This document shows, one piece after another, positions 35,251 to 47,156 of a DNA stretch of 64,000 bases (its first letter is position 1; each line of letters begins with the position of its first letter). This DNA is from Coptis chinensis. Its lineage: Eukaryota > Streptophyta > Magnoliopsida > Ranunculales > Ranunculaceae. The notes under the pieces were generated by a model that saw only the letters and a program-made list of their open reading frames with translations, searched no databases and was not told the DNA's origin. The translations under genes were made by a program, and so were the position numbers. The DNA lies in assembly GCA_015680905.1 (NCBI GenBank), contig CM027380.1, forward strand, positions 17,254,001 to 17,318,000, written 5' to 3'.

Positions 35251-36039
35251 GTAAGCTGTTTATGTTTTTTTAGAAATACAACTTCGGGTGTGTCTTAATA
35301 TCTTCATTTTATGTTGGTATGTTAAATTTCCAAAACTTTATTGATGCGTGAAATGGACTGATTAGTTCAACCAAATTTAGATACTACTGAATATTAGGAA
35401 TAATTCGAGGGATTAATAAGTGTTTGCTAGTTCAAGTGCATGAAATTTCTTTAGTGGGATTCTTGCTTATGTTATTGGTTGGACAAGGACTTGGAGTGTA
35501 GATGTATATGTATTTTAGTTGGGAGTTGAGGATTATATGTTTATACGTTAGAGGCCACTTTCTGTGGGATGTAAAAGAAGTAGTTATCAGATTTTTTTGG
35601 CTTTGGACGGATTAAAAAAGTTTGTTCAGCACCAACTCACAGTACTAGTGATAATATTGGTTCCTATGATAATAAGAAATGAGAAAAAGGTGAGACGTAA
35701 AGAAACTCGAAAAGGATTATCAATTTTCTGGCTGTTTATTATATGAATCCAGGTTGCATGGACCATAACTCTCCTTGAATGAAATGTTTTCCATGTATCC
35801 ATAAGTATGACAATGCACCGTCTTTAGGGGAACTTCCGTTATTTTTATAATGTGTACCAAGTTTGTCATTTCAGTGATTATGGCGAGTCTTATCATGCAG
35901 TCTCTTGAGTCTTATCATGTAGTCTCTCTCTTTCTCAAGCACGCATTTGTGTGTGTGTGTTTTGTGGAGAAAATAAAATAAAAATGCATATTCATAGATA
36001 ACAGTTTAAAAAGTTCTCCTGCAGGGTATTTCAGAAATT

Positions 36040-39000
36040 ATGAGTACGAGTTTAACAAAATCAGCTTCTAATGGCACTGAGAAGTCATTATCACCGGCAG
36101 AAGAGCAGGAAAAGGTACTCTTGTTAAACGATTATGTTTCCGAAATTTATAATTCTTTCCCAAACCTCTTCATGGAGCTGTATGGAAAACTCAAGTGGTG
36201 TCGTAGATGGGCTTAATCCAGCAATTTGAACACTCTGGTTATTTATTTTGCAGATTAATGAGGTGAGAAAGTAAGCTAGGGACTTTGCCCGATAAGTTGT
36301 TCCTTTACTGTTAGGATGATTCAATTCTTGAGACATCTGAGGGCACGAAATTGGAATGCTAAAAAGGCAACTAAAATGCTTAAAGATACCTTGAAGTGGA
36401 GGTTTCAGTACAAACCAGAAGAAATACGCTGGGTATGCTACTATTCTCGCATTATTTTACGCATTGGTACCTGCTTTATAATATTGTGTCACAAAGTTCT
36501 CCTAAATACTTAATCTGTCATGGATTTGAACATCTGTTCATCAAAAGTGTGACTTTTTAGGAAGGGGATTAGTGGCTACTTCATAGGTGTGGCAGCCATA
36601 ACTAATAGTTGCCCATAGTATTGAGCGAATGAGCAGTGACATTTGCCTTCTTTTATCACAGCTGTTTGCCTTCTTTTAACCAATAACAAAAGTTAATTTT
36701 CACTCCAAAAGATACATAGCAGATCGAGGCATTCCTTGGTGGTAAGCCTTATAAAGTCACTGTCATACCCAATGCATTAGAGTAGCATAGCTAGTTGTCC
36801 CACACAAGAGTTCCAATTGCATACGAAACTTTGATAGCCCATGTCCCTAAACCCCCCTCCCCCCCCCCAAATCACAGAAGACCTCCGTAATCTACATGAG
36901 AATCATACGAATATAAATGAAATTGATATTTTGGTTCTTCGTAGTTCCTTATGGTTTTCTGATGTAATGTAGGAAGAGGTTGCCCATGAAGCTGAAACAG
37001 GGAAAATTTACAGATCAAATTACCTTGACAAGCATGGTAGACCTGTTCTTGTCATGAGACCTGCATGCCAGGTTTGATCTCTCTCCTCTCTCAGACAGCC
37101 CACATACGCATTAATGACTGTACTGTTAGTTCTTTTTGACACAGTCAGTAAGGCCAACCTCACAAAATCAGTAAACTCCAAAACTCTCGACCTATAAAAG
37201 GTTTTCTTGATGATGGAATACATTGTCAAGTGCACGTAATTTATGTTACTTGAGCTTAGCATTTCACAGGGATTGTACTATTGTGTAAAGGTCACCATGG
37301 ATAAGCTGCAACTGCGCAATTAGATCGTACAGTTTCATTTAGTTATAAACCCTTACTTCCAATATCTGAATTAGGTATCGTTTGTGTTTATTTCATCATG
37401 ACCAATGTGCCATATTTGGATGATTGTTCCTAACTGGTGGTACTTCTTCTGGTCTACATTCCACATGTTCTTTAACCAATGGTTCATTGGACTGGCCATG
37501 CCGTTTGTAGGGACAGATACTTTTACTCCTTGGTATATCTTCATACTGAAATTCAACATAGATGGTGATTAATTGGCCCTTCTATATCTCATTGATATAT
37601 AAAGAGAAAATTCATGAAAATGGTTCTAGTCATTTCTAAATCCTGTGGATATTGATCATCTATCAGGCTTACTTGGTGCAGTAGAATACTTCATAGACTT
37701 GTGATGGGAGAGAAGTGTTTTATGTGGCAAGACTTAGAGCAACCAATTTGTGTCTATATATCACTAACATTTCCATGTGTAATTTTAAATGGAAATAATT
37801 GGAGATTAAAAAACTTTTACGCATTAGTGAATGGTGCAGCTAATTGCAGCTCAGTCGCCATGCCTCCTTATTACAGTATATAGATGAGTGGTCATGTATA
37901 TGTGTTATTCAGATTCATAAACTGAAAGATTCTAATTTCTAATCAGTGGTTCATAGTGATTTAGTTCTTTACCTTGATTTATCTTTGCTCTTTCTAAAAT
38001 TGCAGAACACAAAATCGACAAAAGGTCAGATTAGGTATCTGGTATACTGTATGGAGAATGCGATTCTAAATCTGCCTGCAGGGCAAGAACAGATGGTCTG
38101 GTTAATTGATTTCCAGGGCTTCAACATGTCACATATTTCTGTGAAGGTGGCGCGGAGGCGGCCCATGTTTTACAAGACCATTACCCAGAAAGACTTGGTG
38201 TGGCAATCCTATATAATCCACCCAAATTTTTCGAATCTTTCTGGACGGTTGGTTTGTCTTCTCTTTATTGTATTTTGTTTTCAATGAATATTTTCTCTCC
38301 TTGTTGATTTTCGAGATTCAAATATAGAGTATGTAGTCAGTACATGTAGTCTAAGTTATCAAGGATGGTATGCTAAATTAGCCAGAGGTTCTGTAGGATG
38401 TGTAGCACACTAGCACATATATATCCTATTATCCTGGGTAAAATCCTGGCCTAACTGGATCATCATGTCCTCTAGTCTTTTTGGTTTTGGTTTTCCAGCT
38501 TGGTCCTACCTTCCCTTTCAGGCAGTTATTAACCACAGGTGACAGGTCTGTGTAACAACTCCCACAAACTTCAACTGATCTAATTTGGAATTACCTAAAA
38601 TAGACGGATGGTCCATCTATATGTAGTCTCTAATTAGTTGTGCTCATTTGTGGAACTGTTTTGGTGTTCTGTATTCTATGTACATGCTATGTTCTGTATT
38701 TAAGTTAATGATTACTCCGTGTAAGTATCTAACTTGTTTTTCATACTTGTGCAGGACAAATTCTATCAGTGTTTTTTTTTCCTTTGCTTTTCAAAATTAT
38801 GAACTCAACCATTAATTTAATATTTGAAATCTATTTTAAGTTTACTATAACATGTAATTTTTGAATGCCATCTTGTGCTTTAGTTTCAACTGAAATGAAT
38901 TGTTTGACATCTTTGGATTCTTGGAGGTGCCAAGTCAGGACACTTGTCGATGTTGTTGATGCATTACCGCTCTTCTATATGCTTTTGGTTGGAGCTTACA

Positions 39001-39473
39001 AAAATCTGTTATTGCAGGTGGTGAAGCCTTTCTTAGAGCCCAAGACTTACAGAAAAGTGAAGTTTGTTTACTCTGATGACGTCAACACAAAGAAGATAAT
39101 GGAGGACCTATTTGACATGGACAAGCTCGAGTCCTCGTTTGGGGGAAATGATCAGATAGGTTTTAACATTAATGATTATGCTGCTAGAATGAGAGAGGAT
39201 GACAAGAGGATGCCCTTAGTTTGGACAAGAGAGACAGCTCTTGTGGACCCGGAACCAACCCCAGATCCTATTTTTGATACCATTCATTCCGAGTTGGATT
39301 CTGAAGAATGTGGTATAGAGCAAGCAGATAACACTTCCTCGCATGAAAACAATTCAGAACAGCAGTCTCCTAAGAGCAGTTTGGCGGAGGAAAATTTGAA
39401 TGGCAATGACCTTGAGGCTGGAGATGGTAAAGGGACTGCTAACCTTATGCAGGGTCTTAGTGGGGCACAGTAA
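36040..39473 (+). pseudogene. SEC14-like CRAL-TRIO phosphatidylinositol transfer protein gene, disrupted as read
   Basis: Five exons: 36040-36114, 36254-36432, 36973-37071, 38006-38247, 39018-39473. The product resembles plant SEC14p-like/CRAL-TRIO proteins, which bind and exchange phosphoinositides between membranes. N-terminal CRAL-TRIO-N: HLRARNWNAKKATKMLKDTL. Lipid-binding core: HGRPVLVMRP, GQIRYLVYCMENAI, WLIDFQGFNM. End of core: VKPFLEPKTYRKVKFVYSDD and FGGNDQIGFN. The C-terminus is acidic and Ser-rich. Exon 2 has a 4-base insertion (TAAG, ~36271), an in-frame TAG (~36310) and a 1-base insertion (~36335). Exon 4 has a 1-base deletion (~38155). Correcting these gives whole-codon exons (58 and 81 codons), so they are secondary damage or assembly errors. 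Splice sites are all intact. Confidence 0.85.
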
Positions 39474-39619
39474 GCTGGCTGTGAAGACCTAACAATGCTA
39501 ACTGATTTTCTTAGATTCTAAACAGAGAAAACCTTTTTATTTCTTACTTCAGCATTGTGAACATTTATGATTCCAATGCTCAAACAAAGTTTTGTACTAC
39601 GGATAATACTACGAAACCC

Positions 39620-39880
39620 TTGGGTCGTTTGAGACAAAATGACCTCGTCATGTAGTTTGAGCGTACACTCAAACGACCTCACCATGTAGTTTGAGTGTAC
39701 ACTCAAGCGGTCTGCGCGTGTCGTTTGAGACAAAACTCTCGGGTTTTTATCTAGATGATATGGCGGAGTCGTTTGGGCAGTCTCCAGGACAACATGGCGG
39801 GGTCGTTTGGGCAGTCTCCAGGACAACATGGTGGGGTCGTTTGGGGACTCTCTTGGGCGACCTGGCTAAGTCGTTTGGAC
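39620..39880. repeat. Two short tandem repeats around a GTCGTTTG core
   Basis: ATGTAGTTTGAG(C/T)GTACACTCAA occurs twice (39653, 39690) and itself contains an inverted TTGAG/CTCAA. GGTCGTTTGGGCAGTCTCC with GACAACATGG occurs in two and a half copies of a 34-bp unit (39767-39870). GTCGTTTG also recurs singly. The region downstream (39950-40110) is rich in CAAGTTTAATCAA phrases. The origin is unknown; it follows the 3' end of the SEC14-like gene. Confidence 0.8.
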
Positions 39881-40109
39881 TTAAAAAATTCGGTTTGTTT
39901 GTTATGATGTTTATTTTAAAAATCAACTTCCACTTAGTCAACCCAAACTCGAACTCAAATTCGAAACGATTTCATCAAGCTTGGGCAAACTTGAACTCAA
40001 GTTTAATTAACCCAATCTTTTATCTAAATTCTAAAAAAATATCAAGTTTGAAATCATCAAGTTTAATCAATCTAATCAAGTTTAATCAATCCAACCAAGT
40101 TTGAGTATA

Positions 40110-40980
40110 TGTTCAAACGGGACACGACTTGAATTGGGTGAAGTCGCTAATTTCAATTCTCATTGTTGATTGATTTACAACTCAACACTCGAAGTATGGA
40201 CATGACAGAAAATTCGATTTTTTTTTTTTTTGGTTCTCAGTCTCGCGAGAGAGGTGATACCGGTTAAAAATGTTTGAAAAAAATGGTAGCCGGTATGCGT
40301 TGAGGTGGGAGGGTGTATTGGGCTATTGTTGTTGGACTTAGTTGTCAGGTTTAGGCCGGAGACTGCCAAATGCAATTTGTTGAGTGCCCGATTAAATCAC
40401 CTTTAAATTTTGCCTCCGGTTCACACGTCACACTACCCATTATCAAACCAAAAACAAACAAAACAAATGCAACACCAACACCACTTGGTTTATCAGGTAC
40501 GTAGGTTATACTGTTATAGTGGCTGTCACGTTAGCCTTTTCCACAGATATCTATGAAAATTTCTTTCTTTGGTTCACACTCATTTTCTGAATTAGTTCTC
40601 TTTTGGTGTGACAATGGATATGGAGTGAAAACGAACCATATACTAGGCGTCTAGGCTCAGGGAAGAAGTCGTTCAATTTCTTCTAGTGATCATCTGATAT
40701 ATTCTGAATTATGGTAGCATATAAATGTTGATCAATTTCGAATTCCAGAACACATGGTAAATAGCAGGAAATGTTTTTAGTTAAACAATTGGACCAAGGA
40801 GGCGAGGCACACGACCAAGCAGTCTTTCTATTGCAACATGAAGTTTTCATGTTTTTATTTACTTAAAGTTGAAACCACTTGGAGCATATATGCATACACC
40901 AAATTTAATAAAGAATAAACGTGCAATGTCGATAACAACCAAAAAAGTCTCAAAAAACATACGATGAAACAATTACAACA
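40110..40980. other. Intergenic DNA
   Basis: No gene or repeat recognised beyond short A/T runs. Confidence 0.5.
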
Positions 40981-42039
40981 CTATATCAAAGTTGGTTCAA
41001 TCCAGATAGGGGGTGGAAAGATTGCCTCGCTCTTCATTTGATGATGTGGTTTAATCCAAGTTGAAAATTCCCATAGTAGAACCGGCGGCCTCATAGTAAT
41101 GTGAAGTAGATACAGTTAGCCTTGCATCCAGGGAAGTCTGAAGATGATATAGACATGGAAGAATTATTTTCCCCTAAAAACAACGTTCGGCCAGGTAGGC
41201 TCCTTACATGAATCCACTTACTCGTGACAAGATCCAGTTTAAAGACTTCGAAACCTTCAATATAGCATGAGTCGTCAGTCACCTTGAATAGCTTTCTAAT
41301 TTGCAAGATATCACCAAAGGAATCCACGATATACTTCTTGTCATCATTCTGAACGTTATATGGTGGTGCAGCTACTTTTGAAATCATAGGATGAGGATGG
41401 TTCCCATCACACGCAAAAACTAATCCAAAGAAATTGACAGCAAAAAGTTGATCTTTATGGTATACCACATCGTCAATCCAATTGTACGTGAAATCTAGGT
41501 AAGTCCAAGTTTTGTCACCAGGCTTCAAGATCGCTACTTACCATAGATTGCCATAAGAACGTACTTAGGATTTATTGTTGGGTTGGCTGACAAAACTGCC
41601 TTGATAAGAATGGATTCACTAGACGAACATCTGATAAATTCTTTTGCGTAGTTATCAACCATCCATAGCTGGAACCACGACAAAACTGATTGTGAGGCAC
41701 TGGTAACTGGAAAGTTAAAAGTTTTTTCTCATTGAGGCTGTATAAACTACGTGTATGGTGGTTTTTGCGGTCGCCTTCAGAAGGAAGCATGAGGAGAGGA
41801 AGTTGACGGGCACCTCGGCTGTACAGATGTCGATTTTCAACATAAATAGATCTCCATGAACGACATACAGCTCCAAAACGGATGCAATCTTTGTTATCAT
41901 TAAAGTTTTCCATAACAAAAGGTAAAATATGGTCCGGAAGGTCCAACCAGTTGATCTCCCTATCTTTCTTTCTTTTCTTTTTCGAGAACATCTCCCTATC
42001 TTTCTGATCCATGGTAAAGGTATCATTGGACATATGCAT
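40981..42039 (-). pseudogene. F-box/DUF295 protein pseudogene
   Basis: From ATG 42039 (or 42009) the frame encodes an F-box: INWLDLPDHILPFVMENF with CIRFGAVCRSWRSIY. Then follow the DUF295 start (LPLLMLPSEGD, GWLITTQKNL, VRLVNPFLSRQ) and a stop at 41572-41574. A second frame (41528-41091) continues with GDKTWTYLDFTYNWIDDVVYH, FKLDLVTSKWIHVRSL and DFPGCKANCIYF. A third, after another shift, ends PPPIWIEP at ~40985. The family forms SCF ubiquitin ligase adaptors. The segment between VNPFL and GDKTW is shorter than usual (a deletion). Two frame breaks plus the deletion indicate a pseudogene. Single-exon structure is normal for the family. Confidence 0.85.
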
Positions 42040-42257
42040 TGTTATTCGTTCGCTTTAGAAAGGAATCATGTTCTTTGCTCGGTAGTCCCCTTCGGAGTCG
42101 AGTAGCATGAGGGAGAGAAAGCACCAACGTGTTAGGGTTTCTGGTCTCCTTGAATTACGTTATTTAGAACATGTTAGATATATATTATAGTTATATGCTT
42201 ACCAATCTTTTTTTTGAGCACTTAGAGACTCATGTTTCTTCTAAACTCTATTACTAA

Positions 42258-42683
42258 CTAGCCATGCAGCCCGACCTGTGGCCGGGCCTGTTATTCTTAA
42301 ACCCATCATGTCTGGGCCTATATTTAAGGGAAGCACTTGGAAGTTTAACATATCCATATCCAATAAGTAATACATATCATGATCCATTAACTAATTCATA
42401 TCCATATCTATTAACTAATACATATCCATATCCATATCCAATAACTAATACATATCATGCGTACATTGAAATAATGAAATAATGCGTAGCTTTGTTTTTT
42501 TGTTTTAGCATAACACATGAAAGGACAATTTTAATTTATATTAAATTAGAGAGCATGCCAAATTCAGGGTTAGTTTGGTAAGAAGACAAGTAATTATTTT
42601 TCAAATAGGGACTATTTTAAAAATTTTGCTGATGTGGCTCACTATGAGCATCTTGGGAGAAACGGATATTAATATAGGTAGGA
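42258..42683 (-). mobile_element. Mini-Helitron, 426 bp
   Basis: On the minus strand it begins TCCTACCTATATTAATATCC after A (plus T at 42684) and ends GGCTAG before T (plus A at 42257). Just inside the 3' end is a GCCCG...CGGGC hairpin (42269-42287). This obeys the Helitron rules with no target duplication. There are no ORFs. The interior has a degenerate CATATCCATATC-type repeat (42350-42440). Confidence 0.7.
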
Positions 42684-43339
42684 TTACGAAACAACCCCAT
42701 CTACAGTTTCACATAGTCTCCAAATTTTCATAAACACTATAGCTAATTACGGAAAAAAAAAAAAGACAAAACTAAATTGTTATAAACAATAATTTCCACA
42801 AAAAACGATTTTTCTAAAACCCTTACGCCACAAAAATAATCTCAGTCAAAGTTTAACATAACAAAGTTTTTTTTTCTAGAAAATAACAATGAAACTATGA
42901 AAAAACAAATGAAAAAAATGAATTGAGTTGTTTAAACATTTACTTTATGCATTTGTTAACTACACATGTGACTTCGGAAAAAAATGAAAAAAAACCAACT
43001 AATCATAAAATAAGTAACAGTGTACACCAAAAACAAATAAAATTGTATTGTATGCATTATATGGGCCTAAACAAATAAAGTTGGATCGATTTGATGCACC
43101 ATCCACTGTGAGATTTAGACATTTAGTCATAGTTAAGGATTTCAAAAACCACAATTCTAGCCACAATAATTACGACATATTCCAATTAAATTTATGAATT
43201 TATAATTTTTCAACACTATATCGAACGTTGGCTTAAATAAATTATATAACTATGGATTTAGTTAAAGTGGACGTTGGGCTTAAATAAATTATATACCAAA
43301 CCAAAACAAATTACATGTGGAAAATTAAATTATACAAAA
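42684..43339. other. AT-rich DNA, undetermined 5' part of Helitron copy B or host
   Basis: No gene. A direct duplication (ACGTTGG, optional G, CTTAAATAAATTATATA) occurs at about 43225 and 43273. Homology to Helitron copy A fades out near 43300-43340, so the 5' end of copy B is missing, replaced or simply not recognised. Confidence 0.5.
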
Positions 43340-43439
43340 AATAACATCACAAAATATATAATAGAAAATGAAAAGTAAAATAAAAATAGCGGCAAACCAA
43401 TAATGACAAATATTTTAAAATATATATAATACTGCATGA

Positions 43440-44290
43440 AACTAACGTAAAAGAACAATTAACGGGAAATCGAAAACTAGATGCAAATGTATTGAACTAA
43501 CCTCAAATAATATTTAACGGAAAATCGGAAACTGGATGCATATGCAAGCATTAAATTAATCATAAAAAGTAATTAATGAAAAATTGGAATATGGATACAA
43601 CTGTATTAAACTAACCTCAAAGAATAATTAACGAGAAATCAAAACTTGGATGCAAATACATCGAACTAACATAAAAAAATAATTGTCGGGAAATCGGAAA
43701 TTGGATGCAAATGCATTGAACTAATCCTCAGAGATTAAATTAATGGGAAATCGGAAACTGGTTGCAATTGTATTGAACTAACCTAAAAAAAATTAACTAT
43801 AAATTGGAAACAGACTGCAAATGTATGAAACTAATCTTAAAGAATAATTAACGGAAAATCGAAAACCAGATGCAACTACAATGAACTAATCTCAAAAAAT
43901 AAACTGCCCATTGAACTAACCTCAAGAAATAATTAACGGAAAATTAGAAACTGGATGCAAATTCATTGAACTAACCTCAAACAATAATTAACAAGAAATC
44001 AGAAACTAGATGCAAATGCAACCTTATCAAATAATAAACGAGAAATCGGAAACTTGATGCAAATGCATTAAACTAATCTCAAAAAATAATTAATGGAAAA
44101 TCGAAAACTGGATGAAAATGCATTGAATTGACATCAGAGAACAATTAACAGAAAATTGGAAATTAGATGCAAATGTATTGAACTAACCGCAAAGAATAAT
44201 TAACAAGAAATCGGAAACTGTATGCAACTGCATTGAACTAACTTCAAAAAATAAATAACATAAAATAAAAAAACTGGATGCAAATGTATT
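43440..44290 (+). repeat. Minisatellite array, ~55-bp unit (copy B, first block)
   Basis: About 15-16 diverged units with the consensus phrases AATAATTAACGGGAAATCGG, AAACTGGATGCAAATGCATTG and AACTAACCTCAA. It is the reverse complement of the unit in copy A. Confidence 0.9.
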
Positions 44291-44874
44291 GAACTAATTA
44301 ACCTCAAAATATAGTTGTGTTATATGTTGTGGGAATGTCTCGATAAACATAGTTTTGTATTTAAAATGATGTTTACCTTATCTCTTTTCGTATGATTGGG
44401 AACGTCTTGCTATTCAAATAGCTTCAATATGAACTTCGCCTTATTAGACAATCTTACAAAACTTCAATCAAACTTCTATTATTAAACAACAAAATGAAGT
44501 TGAAGGGTTTTATCAAGGGTAAATTCTTTGTTTTTAATGGGGAGTGGGGTTTTCACGTTATAAGAAATTTGGATGAATGATCAATATAATATTCGTATAT
44601 AATAGTTCTGCATATATAGTTGTATATATTTTTTAGAATAATTAATATGACAGTAATACCCGTTCGTAGATAATCTTTGAAGATCCCACATAGTGAGTCA
44701 GGTGTAATTTAAAGAATAATTAACGGGAAATCAAGAACTGGATAATCTTTGATAAATGATCCTATATAGACATATACTAAATCAAACATAATTTATTTTT
44801 ATGTCATATTTGCAAGGACACTACAGATGGATAAGTAGATGAAGTTGGTATTATGCACTACATTGGATAATTAA

Positions 44875-46190
44875 AAGGAAATAAAAAACTGAATTCAAAT
44901 ATATTGAACTGAGCTCAAAGAGTAATTAACAAAAAATCGAAAACTTTATATAAATGCAATAAACTAAACTAAAAAAATAATTAACTAGAAATCAGAAACT
45001 GGATGCGCAACTGCATTACACTAACGTCAGAGAATAATTAACGGGAAATTAGAAATTGGATGCAAATCCTTGAAAAATATTTAATGGGAAATCGGAAACG
45101 GTATGCAAATGCATCAAACAAACCTTAAATAATAATTAACAAGAAATCGGAAAATGGATGCAAATGCATTGAACTAACCTAAAAAAATAATTAACAAGAA
45201 ATAAAAAACCGAATACAATTGCATTGAATTAACCTCATAAAATAATTGGCGGGAAATCAGAAACTATATGCAAATATGTTGAAATAACCTAAAAGAATAG
45301 TTAACGGAAAATCAGAAGCCGGATGAAATTGCATCAAACTAACCTCAAAGCATAAATAATTAGAAATCATAAACTAGATGCAGATGTATTGAACTAACCT
45401 CAAAGAGTTGTTAATAAGAAATCAGAAGCTGGATGCAAATGCAATGAACTAATCTCAAAGAATAATTAACGAAACATCGAAAAATGGATGCAACTACATT
45501 TAACTAAAATCAGAGATCAAAGAATAGTTAACTGGAAATCGAAAACTAGAAGTAACTGCATCGAACTAACCTCAAAGCATAAATAACCGAAAATTGGAAG
45601 CTAAATGCAAATGCATCGATTTCACCTCGAAATATAATTAACAGGAAATCAGAAATTGGATGCAGATGTATTGAACTAACCTCAAAAAGCAATTAACAAG
45701 AAATTAGAACCTGGATGCAAATGCAATGAATTAATCTCAAAGAGTAATTAACAAAACATCGAAAACTGGATGCAACTGCACATATTGAATTAACTTTAAT
45801 GAATAACTAACAGGAAATCATAAACTTGGTGCAACTATACTGAACTAACCTCAAAGAGCAATTAACGAGAAATTGGAACTTGAATGCAAATGCAATGAAC
45901 TAATCTCAAAGAATAATTAACGAAACATCGAAAACTAGATGTAATTGCACTGAATTAACCTTAATGAATAACTAACGAGAAATCATAAACTTGGTGCAAC
46001 TACACTAAACTAACTTCAAAGAATAATTAACGGGAAATCAGAAACTTTATACAACTATATTGAATTAACCTCAAAGAATAGTTAATGGGAAATTAGAAAC
46101 TAGATGCAATTACATTGAACTAGTCTCAAAGAATAATTAACATAAAATCAGAAACTTAATACAAATACATTGAACTAACCCCAAAACATA
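44875..46190 (+). repeat. Minisatellite array, ~55-bp unit (copy B, second block)
   Basis: About 24 units of the same repeat. Some higher-order similarity is visible: two pairs of adjacent units around 45715-46010 share AACATCGAAAACT(G/A)GATG and AAATCATAAACTTGGTGCAACTA, suggesting local duplication of two-unit blocks. Confidence 0.9.
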
Positions 46191-46559
46191 GTTGTATTAT
46201 ACGCAGAAAGAATATAATGTCTCGACAAGTATAGTTTTGCATTTTAAGTAGTGTATCATAATTCTTTTATTATGATTGAGAATGTCTTACTATTCAAGTA
46301 GTTTCAATATCATTTTCACCATATTGGACATTTTCACAAAACTTCAATCAAACTTTTATTATTAAACCTAACAACAAAAAGAAGTCGATAGGTTTTATCA
46401 AAGTTTGGTACTTTCTTTTTATAGAGAGTAGTGCAATAAATTTGAATAAGTGATTAATATAATTTTCATATCTAATAACTCTATATAATTGCTAATATTT
46501 TTTAGAATAATTTAATATAACGACACCCGTTTGTAGGACGGGTTTGAAAACTAATTTAT

Positions 46560-47156
46560 ATGATGACCAATCCTTCTAAGAATATCACCAACATAATTAT
46601 GAATCTAAAAGCAAACCTTTATGTACATTGCTGCCAAAACCATTACATTTGGGCTTAAAAGAAGCCCAGCTCATAACAAGGCCCTTCCAGAGACCGCAGT
46701 GAGGAAGTTTGTGTACAACTTGATTGTCAGAATACAGGATCCTACCAAAACATTGGACCAAAGTATAGAACCCAAACTGAAAAAATAAAAAATATGAACG
46801 AATCACTGACAAATTGCAAGAAGCTGTACGTTTTTATATAGTTATATCCATCCATTACAGTTTTAAGAACCAATTGGCTCCGAAGTAAAAAGCACAGACA
46901 CAGCCAAGCACCTAAAACGACTCAGCTTGATCGACATACATAACAAACTTACAAAAGGGACCCCTTCAATATCTATCAATGGGAAGAAACTATCACAAGG
47001 CAACCACTTCCACGTACAGCTTTAAACATAAAAAGATATCTAGCATAAGTTGCAATGAAGAACAACCCTGCAAAAACAGAAAGACTAATGAGCAGACTGA
47101 GCCTGACAGTGCTAAAAAGTTCTAGCACGATTATAGCTTACCTGTTCAGCAACACA
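46560..47156 (-). other. 3' UTR region of the mutase gene
   Basis: A GTAAGC donor 17 bases after the stop codon (GAACAG|GTAAGC, ~47141) and an acceptor near 47060-47070 suggest a short 3' UTR intron. The transcript then runs toward the edge of Helitron copy B at 46554. Confidence 0.45.

Larger units (their letters stand above)
43340..46554 (+). mobile_element. Helitron copy B, inverted relative to copy A, 5' end unresolved
   Basis: The 3' terminus reads hairpin ACCCGT...ACGGGT (46525-46543), then TTGAAAACTAA before T, matching CTRR|T. The body is the reverse complement of 7127-10480 in copy A: subterminal zone 46190-46554, array 44875-46190, spacer 44290-44870, array 43440-44290, and a conserved flank (CAAATATTTTAAAATATATA...) at 43400-43440. 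No TC-start was found. It has no coding capacity. Confidence 0.75.

Noticed and set aside
37371-38287. Small ORFs in the SEC14-like introns
   Set aside because: Intronic or frame-shifted readings of exon 4; no independent gene is supported.
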